A DNA stretch of 64,000 nt from Longimicrobiales bacterium (GTDB taxonomy: Bacteria > Gemmatimonadota > Gemmatimonadetes > Longimicrobiales > RSA9): assembly GCA_035461765.1 (NCBI GenBank), contig DATHUY010000083.1, positions 62,001-126,000 on the forward strand, in the 5' to 3' direction. This document shows positions 26,496 through 34,416 of this stretch, in pieces (position 1 is the stretch's first letter; the number at the start of each line of letters is the position of its first letter). A program made the position numbers and the translations under genes. The notes under the pieces are model-generated. The model worked only from the letters and a program-made list of their open reading frames with translations, was not told where the DNA came from and made no database searches.

Positions 26496-28820
26496 ATGAA
26501 CGCGATCCGAACGATTCCCCTTGCCCTGCTCATCGTCGCAGCACCGCTGGCCGGACAACAGCCGCGCCAGCTGACGGCCGAAGATTATGCCCGCGCGGAG
26601 CAGTTCCTCGGCGCCAACGCCTCGCAGCTGGTCTCCGGCCTGGCCGGCCAGCCGACCTGGCTGGAGGACGGGCGCTTCTGGTACCGCGCCACCACCGCGG
26701 GCGGCGCCGAGTTCGTCATGGTCGACCCGGAGCGGGGCATGCGCGCCGCCGCCTTCGACCACACGCGCCTCGCAGCCGCGCTGGCTGCCGCCACGGGGGG
26801 TGAGGTCGATGCTGCGCGGCTGCCGCTACAGGGGCTGGAGTACACGCGCGACGCGCGCGGCATCTCCGTCACGACGGGAGGCCGCCGCTGGGACTGCAGT
26901 CTGCAGGATTACACGTGCGCGCCCGCCGACACGACGCGCGCCGCGGGTGTCGGTGCGCCGGCACCGCGCGCTTCCGTCACTTCCCCCGATGGCCGTTTCG
27001 CCGCCTTCATCCTCGACTACAACCTGTGGGTGAAGGACCTGACCACAGGCGAGGATCGCCAGCTCACGACGGACGGAGTGGAGGACTTCGGCTACGCGAC
27101 GAACAACGCCGGCTGGACGCGCAGCGACGTGCCCGTGCTGCTGTGGTCCCCCGACTCGCGGAAGATCGCGACGTTCCAGCACGACTCGCGCGGTGTCGGC
27201 GAGATGCACCTGGTCAGCACCACGCCTGGGACACCGCGCCTCGAGTCGTGGCGCTATCCGCTGCCTCAGGACACCGTGATCTTCCGCATCCACCGCGTCA
27301 TCATCGATGTGGAGTCCGCGCGCGTCACACGCCTCGATATGCCGGCGGACCAGCATCGCTCAACGATCAGCGACCACATCGCGGAGGGCTCCCGTTTCCT
27401 CGACGTCGAGTGGTTCCCGGACGCGTCCCACATCGCGTTCGTTTCCTCGTCGCGCGACCACAAGCAGGCCATCTTCCGCGTCGCCAACGCGGAGACCGGC
27501 GCGGTGCGGACCGTGTTCGAGGAGGTCTCGCCCACGCAGTTCCAGTCCGCTTTCGCGGCGGTAGGAAGCGTCAACTGGCGCGTGCTGCCGGAGTCGAACG
27601 AGGTGCTGTGGTGGTCGCAGCGTGACGACTGGGGTCACCTCTACCTCTACGACCTCACCACAGGCGCAGTGAAGAGGCAGATCACTTCGGGTAACTGGAA
27701 CGTCGCGGAGCTGAAGCGCGTCGATCGGGATGATCGAGTGCTGTACTTCACCGGGGTGAACCGCGAGGATGGACGCGACGCCTACTTCGTGCATTTCTAC
27801 CGCGTCGACATGGATGGCAGAGATCTCACGCTGCTGACGCCGGAGAATGCGACGCACAGCATCAGTCTGTCCCCCGACGGTCAGCACTTCATCGACTCGT
27901 ACTCCACGCCATCCGAGCCGCCGGTGACCGTGCTGCGCCGTGCGCGCGACGGCCGCGTGGCCGTGGAGCTCGAGAGGGCCGACATCTCGCGCCTGCGTGC
28001 GACCGGCTGGAAGCCACCCGAGCGGATCGTCGTCAAGGCGCGCGACGGACGGACCGACCTGTACGGCCTGATGTTCACACCGACGCGACTCGACAGCGCG
28101 GCTTCGTATCCGATCGTCAACTACATCTATCCGGGCCCCTGGGGCAGCAGCGTCGGAACCCCGTCGTTCTCGCCCGCGCGCAGCGATCACCAGGCCCTCG
28201 CCGAGCTGGGCTTCGTCGTAGTGCTCATCGACGGCATGGGCACCGAATGGCGCTCCAAGACGTTCGGCGACTTCTACTATGGCAAAATGGGCGACAACAC
28301 GCTGCCCGATCAGATTGCCGGCATGCGCGAGCTGGCACGTCGCCACGCTTTCATCGACATCGAGCGCGCCGGCATCTGGGGCCACTCCGGCGGCGGCTTC
28401 GCCACCGCAGCCGCGATGTTCCGCCACCCGGATTTCTTCAAGGTCGGCGTATCGCAGGCGGGCAACCACGACAACCGGCTCTACGAGGATGACTGGGGCG
28501 AGCGCTTCCACGGGCTGCTGCGCAGGACGGGCGCCGGGGACAACTATGAGTCGCAGGCCAATCAGCTCGTTGCGAACAGGCTGGAGGGCAAGCTGCTGCT
28601 GGCACACGGCGCCATGGACAGCAACGTGCCGCCGTACAACACGTACCTCGTCGTCGATGCGCTGATCAAGGCGAACAAGGACTTCGACCTGATCATCTTC
28701 CCCCACCAGCGCCACGGCTTCGGCGTCGACAACAACTACATGATGCGACGACGCTGGGATTATTTCGTGAAGCACCTGATGGGTGCGGAGCCGCCGGAGG
28801 AGTACGAGATCGGCGGCTGA
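26496..28820 (+). CDS. Secreted S9 family peptidase (dipeptidyl peptidase IV-like)
   Basis: A 774-residue prolyl-oligopeptidase family enzyme. A signal peptide (IRTIPLALLIVAAPLAG, cleavage near GQQ) is followed by a DPP-IV type beta-propeller (about 90-520) and an alpha/beta-hydrolase domain. The catalytic triad is visible: Ser631 in GHSGGG, Asp708 in GAMDSNVP, His740 in HQRHGF. The family removes N-terminal dipeptides from proline-containing peptides; here it probably serves nutrient peptide breakdown in the periplasm. The start is supported by GGAGG ahead of the ATG. The stop lies one base before inverted-repeat element 3. Confidence 0.95.
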   Translation: MNAIRTIPLALLIVAAPLAGQQPRQLTAEDYARAEQFLGANASQLVSGLAGQPTWLEDGRFWYRATTAGGAEFVMVDPERGMRAAAFDHTRLAAALAAATGGEVDAARLPLQGLEYTRDARGISVTTGGRRWDCSLQDYTCAPADTTRAAGVGAPAPRASVTSPDGRFAAFILDYNLWVKDLTTGEDRQLTTDGVEDFGYATNNAGWTRSDVPVLLWSPDSRKIATFQHDSRGVGEMHLVSTTPGTPRLESWRYPLPQDTVIFRIHRVIIDVESARVTRLDMPADQHRSTISDHIAEGSRFLDVEWFPDASHIAFVSSSRDHKQAIFRVANAETGAVRTVFEEVSPTQFQSAFAAVGSVNWRVLPESNEVLWWSQRDDWGHLYLYDLTTGAVKRQITSGNWNVAELKRVDRDDRVLYFTGVNREDGRDAYFVHFYRVDMDGRDLTLLTPENATHSISLSPDGQHFIDSYSTPSEPPVTVLRRARDGRVAVELERADISRLRATGWKPPERIVVKARDGRTDLYGLMFTPTRLDSAASYPIVNYIYPGPWGSSVGTPSFSPARSDHQALAELGFVVVLIDGMGTEWRSKTFGDFYYGKMGDNTLPDQIAGMRELARRHAFIDIERAGIWGHSGGGFATAAAMFRHPDFFKVGVSQAGNHDNRLYEDDWGERFHGLLRRTGAGDNYESQANQLVANRLEGKLLLAHGAMDSNVPPYNTYLVVDALIKANKDFDLIIFPHQRHGFGVDNNYMMRRRWDYFVKHLMGAEPPEEYEIGG

Positions 28821-28821
28821 C

Positions 28822-29007
28822 CGGACGCGGCACGCGTTCTGCAGATTGGCCGGTCGCAACATGGTATCGCGCACCGCGTCAGCGTGAGGGGGCCGCAGTC
28901 CCCGCGCAGGTCCCAGATGCAGCCAGGCGCCCGGCCGTTGCTGACCGGGCGCCTGGCAGGCGCGTCATGGCTGAACGCGCCAATCTGCAGAACGGGTGCC
29001 GCGTCCG
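28822..29007. repeat. 186-bp intergenic inverted-repeat element 3
   Basis: Left arm 28822-28850 and right arm 28979-29007 are inverted copies matching at 28 of 29 positions (arm core GTTCTGCAGATTGG). The element almost exactly fills the 195-bp space between two convergent genes, beginning 1 bp after one stop and ending 8 bp before the other. Its centre carries a perfect 12-bp hairpin (28923-28956). The arm sequence is unrelated to the other two elements, but the overall size is the same as element 1. No transposase is present. Confidence 0.8.
28923..28956. terminator. 12-bp perfect hairpin, likely bidirectional terminator
   Basis: CCAGGCGCCCGG (28923-28934), a 10-nt loop, and CCGGGCGCCTGG (28945-28956) form a perfect stem between convergent genes. 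The symmetrical position suits a bidirectional terminator. No U-run follows on either strand. It sits inside inverted-repeat element 3. Confidence 0.55.
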
Positions 29008-29015
29008 ACCGGTGG

Positions 29016-30335
29016 TCAGTCACACGCCTGGAACGCAGGCAGATGCCGATCGGCCGACGCCTCGCGCAGATTCTCGAATACCCGCTTCACGTCATCGGGC
29101 AGCGTCAACGCCAGCAGGCGATCGTACATCGCGATGTTGCCCAGCTCGCCCTGCACGCCCGCCGCACATGCGGCAACCAGCGTCGCGAATCGAGGTACGT
29201 TCGCCAGCGTCCAGTCACTCGCCGGGACAACGAGACCGCGCTTGATGTAGAGATTCGTGATCGCCGTGTAGTGGCTCTCCTCCGCATCGCGGATCACCGA
29301 GAACGGGAAGTCCGGCTCCAGGTCTTCGACGACCGCACTGTACGTGAAGTACGCGCGGTACTCGTCCTGGATCGCCTCCTCCATCGCAGCTGCCACATCG
29401 TTTGCAACAGGCGCTGTGCCACTACCCGCGCACTGCTGGAATGCGGGCAGATGATTCTCGAGCGAGGCTTCGCGCAGGTTCTCGAATACACGCTCGACAT
29501 CCGCGGGCAGGGCCTGCTGTAGCAGCCGGTCGTACATCAGCACATTGTTGATCTCACCATCGACGGCTGCCGCGCAGGCCGCCTGAAGCGTTGTGTACTG
29601 CGGCACATTGTCCATCGTCCACGTGCTGGCCGGTGCGGTCGCATCACGCTTCACGTATAGATTGCCCAGCGCGCCGATATGCATCGATTCGGCATCGCGG
29701 ATGTTCACGAACGGTGCGACGCTGCCGAGATCTGCCAGAACCCGACTGTACGTGTAGAACGCACGGTACTCGTCCTGAATGGCTTCCGCCATCGAGGCTG
29801 TCACCGGTTGTGTCACCGGCGCGATCGTGCCGCCGGCGCAGTTGCGGAACTGCATCCGGTGCGTGTTGCGGGCCGTCACCCGCTTGGCCTCCAGCGCCTG
29901 ACGAATGTCGTTCGGCAGGGTCCGCTGGAGCAGTCGCTCCATCATCATCGTGGTAGCGACTTCGCTCTCTTCCGCGGCCATGCATGCCTGCTGCATGTTC
30001 GCGAAATGCGGTACGTTGCCGCTGTTCCAGATGCTCGCCGGCGCCACCGCATCATGGCCCAGATACAGCGCAACGAGTGTGTTGATAAACGCCATCTCTG
30101 CCGCGGCCACTGTCGAGAACGGCGCGGCGGGACCCACGTCATCGAGCACCGCATCATAGGTGTAGTACGTCCGGTAGGCGTCCTGGAGCGCATCGTCCAG
30201 CGCCGCCTTTGCCTCACTGGTCAGCGGAACGACCGGGTCGATCGGTCCGCCGCCATCGCCATCATCACACGCCGCCAGAACGCCGGCACCCGCCAGCGCT
30301 GCAAGCAGACTCCATGCGTAACGTTTCGTTGTCAT
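29016..30335 (-). CDS. Lipoprotein with three tandem ferritin-like DUF2202 domains
   Basis: A 439-residue lipoprotein (signal SLLAALAGAGVLAAC, Cys23). Three homologous domains of about 125 residues follow (about 45-165, 175-300, 310-435). Each has the pattern QD(E)YRxxYTY, then an AExxH helix and a third helix ending MYDRLL. DUF2202 proteins belong to the ferritin-like superfamily and may bind di-iron. Domains 2 and 3 keep the putative ligands (DEYRA, AESMH or AEESH). Domain 1 reads DAYRT and AEMAF, losing a Glu and a His. ATG has GGGAGA upstream. It lies 17 bp downstream of the RTX-repeat gene, forming an operon. A role in metal or redox handling at the cell envelope is inference. Confidence 0.85.
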   Translation of the reverse strand: MTTKRYAWSLLAALAGAGVLAACDDGDGGGPIDPVVPLTSEAKAALDDALQDAYRTYYTYDAVLDDVGPAAPFSTVAAAEMAFINTLVALYLGHDAVAPASIWNSGNVPHFANMQQACMAAEESEVATTMMMERLLQRTLPNDIRQALEAKRVTARNTHRMQFRNCAGGTIAPVTQPVTASMAEAIQDEYRAFYTYSRVLADLGSVAPFVNIRDAESMHIGALGNLYVKRDATAPASTWTMDNVPQYTTLQAACAAAVDGEINNVLMYDRLLQQALPADVERVFENLREASLENHLPAFQQCAGSGTAPVANDVAAAMEEAIQDEYRAYFTYSAVVEDLEPDFPFSVIRDAEESHYTAITNLYIKRGLVVPASDWTLANVPRFATLVAACAAGVQGELGNIAMYDRLLALTLPDDVKRVFENLREASADRHLPAFQACD

Positions 30336-30352
30336 TCCTGTCTCCCTGCGGC

Positions 30353-31114
30353 TCAATACTCACTGCCGCTGCATCCGTCTTCGTGATCATCACCACCCTC
30401 GTCATGACCGCCGCCGCCGTCGCCGTGATCATCTCCATCACTGCAGCCACCATCATCGCCGCAGCTTCCATCATCGTGCTCGCCATCACCTTCACAGGTC
30501 TGCGAGCCTGGATCGAGCACGTTCGTGCCCGAGCCGCCGTCCAGCACGTCCGGCGAAACGCCACCATACAGGTAGTCGTCGCCCGCTTCTCCGTACATCT
30601 CGTCAGGACCCGCTCCGCCGAACATCGAATCGTTGCCGGGACCCCCGTACATCAGATCACCACCGCCGGCACCGTGCATCACGTCGTCACCGTTCTCGCC
30701 GTAAACTTCGTCGCCGCCGCCCCCGGCGAAGATCCGGTCCATGCCGTTGCCGCCGTGAATGACATCAGGGCCACCCCCTGTGCAGATGACATCATCACCG
30801 TTGCCCGCATGGACCACATCGGGACCACCCGCGCCCACGATCACATCCGCCTGGTTCGTTCCCGTGATCACGCGCATCGTGTGTTCGCCGTCGGCCAGCT
30901 CGACGATCGATGCGCCTTTCGGCAGCAGTGCCTGGTCCATACCCACCCAGATCGTCGCGGCAAGCCCGTCACACAGCGGAACGTCGCCGTCATGCGCCTG
31001 ATACATCGCGTGCACGTCCACCAACTCGGCTGGCTCGAAGATTCCCTCGTCCGCGCACCCAATGGCGCCCAGTGCCGCGATCGCAACGATGGATCGCCGT
31101 ATTTGAAAGAGCAT
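30353..31114 (-). CDS. RTX-type calcium-binding repeat lipoprotein with acidic His/Cys tail
   Basis: A 253-residue lipoprotein (IVAIAALGAIGC, Cys20) with twelve contiguous nonapeptides of the GGxGxDxxx type (about residues 84-192, for example GNGDDVICT and GEAGDDYLY), the calcium-binding beta-roll of RTX proteins. The last 45 residues are Asp/Gly/His/Cys-rich (GEHDDGSCGDDGGCSDGDDH), a plausible metal-binding tail. RTX proteins are usually secreted by type I systems through a C-terminal signal; here a lipoprotein signal replaces that and no type I genes are near. The ATG has AGAGAGGTGG upstream. It is the first gene of a two-gene unit with the triple DUF2202 lipoprotein, preceded by a hairpin-dense leader. 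Confidence 0.87.
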   Translation of the reverse strand: MLFQIRRSIVAIAALGAIGCADEGIFEPAELVDVHAMYQAHDGDVPLCDGLAATIWVGMDQALLPKGASIVELADGEHTMRVITGTNQADVIVGAGGPDVVHAGNGDDVICTGGGPDVIHGGNGMDRIFAGGGGDEVYGENGDDVMHGAGGGDLMYGGPGNDSMFGGAGPDEMYGEAGDDYLYGGVSPDVLDGGSGTNVLDPGSQTCEGDGEHDDGSCGDDGGCSDGDDHGDGGGGHDEGGDDHEDGCSGSEY

Positions 31115-31599
31115 AAGCCACCTCTCTGAATCACCGTTGCTGGTGTCCTTTCGGCGGCCGGACGACCTCAGAGGAGGTTCTCGGCTTTGCGGACCGGCCT
31201 TGCGGCCGGGGTGCCCTTGTCGGAAGGGTTGCCGGGCCACTTCACCCGGTCACAACGAAGATGCGCCCGCCGTCGCGGGCGCAATGTCGGAAACCTTGCC
31301 CTCGTCCTGTCAGGAAGGCAGATACAGACAGTGTCGCGAAAATACTCGCGCGGTTGCAGGGTGGGGTGGCTTGACAGGCGGAGTGGGATCAACAGGTTGA
31401 AGCGACACCACGGGGCGGCACCCGGCTGCCGGCACGTCCGGCTTGCGGTTTGCGGCGGCTCGTGCGAAACACGGCACGGGGGTGTTTCAGCCAGGGCCCG
31501 GCTCCCGGCCCATTTCTTTGGCTGACAAGGGATTCAGGGGGCGCAGGGACCCGGCACCCTCCCTGCAGTGTAGGGACTGCCCCGTACTGATTCTCTGGC
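31115..31599. other. 485-bp divergent intergenic region with four clustered hairpins
   Basis: No gene is supported. Within 31194-31283 four stems lie almost end to end: CCGGCC/GGCCGG (31194-31209, loop GCAA on the minus strand), CCCTT/AAGGG (31214-31228), CCGGG/CCCGG (31232-31249), and TGCGCCCGC/GCGGGCGCA (31262-31283, 9 bp with a tetraloop). On the minus strand they lie 80-170 nt upstream of the RTX lipoprotein, like a structured 5' leader, and are followed by CCGCAAAGCCGAGAACC. On the plus strand a TTGACA (31371-31376) could serve the HD-GYP gene, but its -10 is weak. I cannot match the structure to a known riboswitch. Confidence 0.5.
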
Positions 31600-32886
31600 A
31601 TGCAGGTGACGATGCTATCGGGCGATCTTGACCCGCTGCACGAATGGCTCTCGCACGCACGTGTCCTGCTGGTCGATGACCAGCCGGCGAACCTGACGTT
31701 TCTGCGACATGTCCTGGAAACCGAAGGCTACGGCGAGCTGATCGCCGTGACGGACTCGACAGAGGCGCTGGCCCGGTTCGAGGAGATCGACCCGGACGTG
31801 GTGATCGCCGACCTGTGGATGGGCCCGTGCGACGGCTTCGAGTTCATCGCTGGTGTCCATCGGCTGCTGGCGCCCGGCACATATCTGCCGATCCTGGTGG
31901 CCACGGGCGACCACACGCCCGAAGCACGCCGTCGTGCGCTGTCGGCTGGCGCGCGTGACTTCCTGACCAAGCCCCTCAGTCCGGCAGAGGTGCGGCTCCG
32001 CGTGCGCAACCTGCTGGAAACGCGTTTCCTTCACGAGCAGATGCGGCAGCACAACGCGACGCTGGAGAGCCGCGTCGCGGAGCGGACGCACGAGCTGGAA
32101 GAGGCGCGGCTCGAGATTCTGTACCGACTGGCGCGCGCAGCGGAGTTCCGCGATGACCAGACGGGCCGCCACACGCTTCGGGTCGGCCGCATGGCCGGCC
32201 GCATTGCGCAGGTGCTCGGCCTGCCGCAGGAGGCTCAGGAGCTCATTGCCCGTGCAGCACCGCTGCATGACATCGGCAAGATCGGTATTCCCGACCGAGT
32301 CCTGCTGAAGCAGGATCGGTTGGCGCCGCACGAGCGCGAGATCATCCAGACGCATACGGTAATCGGCGCCGAGATCCTGTCGGGCAGCCGCTTTGCGATG
32401 CTGCAGCTGGCGGAGGAGATCGCGCTCAGCCATCACGAGCGCTGGGACGGCTGCGGCTACCCGCACGGCCTCGCGCGCGACAGGATCCCTATCGCCGGCC
32501 GCATCGTCGCGGTCGCCGATGTCTTCGACGCGCTGACCCACGACCGACCCTACAAGTCGGCGTGGACGGTGCGGGACGCGCTCGCCGAGATCGAGGCGAA
32601 TGCCGGCACGCAGTTCGATCCGGCCGTGGTCGAGGCGCTGCTCCGCATTGTGCCGGAGATGCGGGTACTCGAAAAGATGGCCGAGCTGGAGGATGCGCCG
32701 GTGCGACGCGTGGCGCTCACCACCGCCCCGGCCGCACCTGAACGGGCGCCGCAGGCGCAGCTCCTGCTGGAACGGCTGCAGGAGGAGCGCGACGCACTGG
32801 CGCGCGAAGTCGCCGAGCTCCGGCAGCAGCTCATTCAGGGAGACACCCACGTGGTGCGCGTCAGGCGCTGGGCCCAGCCGAACTGA
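31600..32886 (+). CDS. Response regulator with HD-GYP domain (c-di-GMP phosphodiesterase)
   Basis: A 428-residue RpfG-like regulator. The receiver domain (about 20-140) has acidic pair Asp26/Asp27, phospho-acceptor Asp71 (VVIADLWMG), Thr in VATGD and Lys in FLTKPLS, so it looks functional. A coiled coil leads to an HD-GYP domain (about 170-350) with HDIGKIGIPD and HHERWDGCGYP, keeping the catalytic HD and GYP residues. A roughly 70-residue Ala/Arg/Glu tail follows. It likely degrades cyclic di-GMP when phosphorylated. The histidine kinase gene starts 3 bp after its stop and is the probable partner. Met5 (31612), with AGGTG nearby, may be the true start. Confidence 0.93.
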   Translation: MQVTMLSGDLDPLHEWLSHARVLLVDDQPANLTFLRHVLETEGYGELIAVTDSTEALARFEEIDPDVVIADLWMGPCDGFEFIAGVHRLLAPGTYLPILVATGDHTPEARRRALSAGARDFLTKPLSPAEVRLRVRNLLETRFLHEQMRQHNATLESRVAERTHELEEARLEILYRLARAAEFRDDQTGRHTLRVGRMAGRIAQVLGLPQEAQELIARAAPLHDIGKIGIPDRVLLKQDRLAPHEREIIQTHTVIGAEILSGSRFAMLQLAEEIALSHHERWDGCGYPHGLARDRIPIAGRIVAVADVFDALTHDRPYKSAWTVRDALAEIEANAGTQFDPAVVEALLRIVPEMRVLEKMAELEDAPVRRVALTTAPAAPERAPQAQLLLERLQEERDALAREVAELRQQLIQGDTHVVRVRRWAQPN

Positions 32887-32889
32887 TCG

Positions 32890-34365
32890 ATGTCACTCCG
32901 CCAGCGCTTCCTGCTCAGTCTGCTCGCAGTCCTGGCCCTGATGGCGGGACCCGCACTGTTCGCGGCAAACCGCGTGAATACACTGCGTGACATCGTGCTC
33001 GAACTGCGGGGCGAAGCTGCGCAGTCGGGCCTGGCGGTCGGACGGCTGGAATCTGCGCTGGTGCAGATGGAGACGCGTCTGCGCGTCTACGTTTCGTTCC
33101 CCGAGCCGGAGGACGAGGCGCGTTTGCGGGCTGCGATGGACGCGGTCTCGTCCGAGATCGAGACACTGCGCGCCGCGGGCCACGAAGACCTCCTGCCCGG
33201 GGTGTCCACCCGCATCGATCGCGTGAGCGATGTCACGCGTCACATCGAGTCACTCGTCGCGCAGGGACTTCATCAGGCGGCATCCGACTACGTCGATTCG
33301 CACGCAGGGCCGGAATTCGAGCGCGCCCGCGCCGCGGTGCCATCGCTCGCCGCTGCCATCGACGCCAAGACGAACGAACGCGTGAGCGTCGCCCAGCTCA
33401 GTGCCCTCGCCACCGGCACGGCCATCACCGCGGCCGTGATATTCGCGGCAGGCCTGGCGGGAGTGCTCGCGTTCGCCGCGGCCGGCGTCCTGACACACCC
33501 GCTCAACCGGCTGCGCCGCTCGATGGCGCGCGTCGCCGACGGCACATTCGAGGTCCCGGCCGATCTGCCGTACGAGCGCAACGACGAAGTGGGCGACCTG
33601 TCACGGTCGTTCCGCACGATGACGCTGCATCTCGCCGAGCTCGACCGTCTGAAAGCGGAGTTCGTCGGCAGCGCGAGCCACGACCTCAAGACACCGATCA
33701 GCATCATCACCGGTTACGCCGAGCTGATCCGGGAAGAGTTGAGCGGGCCGCTGCACGCGCGACACCGTGAGCTGCTTGGCTCGCTTTCGGAGCAGACCGT
33801 GACGCTCCAGCGGCGCGTGGACCAGATGCTGGAGCTGAGCCGCATGGAGGCAGGCCGCGTGCGACTGGGGTTGGAGGAGATCAACATCCGTCACTTCATG
33901 GACGAAGTACGGCGGTCATTCATCGGCGTGGCCCATCAACGCGAGCTGATGATCGAGGTCGACGTGCACGACAACGTCCCGCCGTTCCTCATCGCCGATC
34001 CGGATGTGCTACGCACTGATGTGATGGCCAACCTGCTCGGCAATGCCCTCAAGTTCACCCCGGCCGGCGGCATGATCCGCATCTTTGTCCGCCCGGACGG
34101 CGAGCGCGTGAGCATCGAAGTGGCCGACACCGGGTGCGGCATCCCGCAGGACCAGCTCGACCACATTTTCGAGAAGTATTACCAGGGCCGGGGCACCAAT
34201 GGCGGCGCCGGACTTGGACTCGCCATTGCCAAGGCCGGTGTCGAGGCGCACGGCGGCACGCTTTCCGTCATCAGCCGCGTCGAGCGCGGCACGCGGTTCC
34301 GTATCTCCCTCCCCGTGCGCGCCGTCAGCAGCCTCCCTCCCCGCGCCCGTGTCGCCATCGGCTGA
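32890..34365 (+). CDS. Membrane-bound HAMP sensor histidine kinase
   Basis: A 491-residue two-helix sensor kinase. N-terminal helix FLLSLLAVLALMAGPALFAA, a periplasmic helical sensor of about 140 residues, second helix (TAITAAVIFAAGLAGVLAF), HAMP, HisKA with SASHDLKTPISIITGYAELI (His264), then HATPase_c (NLLGNALKFTPAGG, VADTGCGIP, GAGLGLAIAKAGVEAHGG). It follows the HD-GYP response regulator by 3 bp, so it most likely phosphorylates that regulator's Asp71 and sets c-di-GMP turnover in response to an envelope signal. It converges on the penicillin acylase gene. Confidence 0.93.
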   Translation: MSLRQRFLLSLLAVLALMAGPALFAANRVNTLRDIVLELRGEAAQSGLAVGRLESALVQMETRLRVYVSFPEPEDEARLRAAMDAVSSEIETLRAAGHEDLLPGVSTRIDRVSDVTRHIESLVAQGLHQAASDYVDSHAGPEFERARAAVPSLAAAIDAKTNERVSVAQLSALATGTAITAAVIFAAGLAGVLAFAAAGVLTHPLNRLRRSMARVADGTFEVPADLPYERNDEVGDLSRSFRTMTLHLAELDRLKAEFVGSASHDLKTPISIITGYAELIREELSGPLHARHRELLGSLSEQTVTLQRRVDQMLELSRMEAGRVRLGLEEINIRHFMDEVRRSFIGVAHQRELMIEVDVHDNVPPFLIADPDVLRTDVMANLLGNALKFTPAGGMIRIFVRPDGERVSIEVADTGCGIPQDQLDHIFEKYYQGRGTNGGAGLGLAIAKAGVEAHGGTLSVISRVERGTRFRISLPVRAVSSLPPRARVAIG

Positions 34366-34416
34366 CTGGGGACTTCGCGGCGGCGCCAGTTCCGACGCCA
34401 CCGCGCCCGGTCGCGG

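Noticed and set aside
31160-31260. c-di-GMP-I (GEMM) or SAM-type riboswitch identity for the leader
   Set aside because: Only short strings agree with the consensus and the helix order is wrong; I report it as an unidentified structured region instead.
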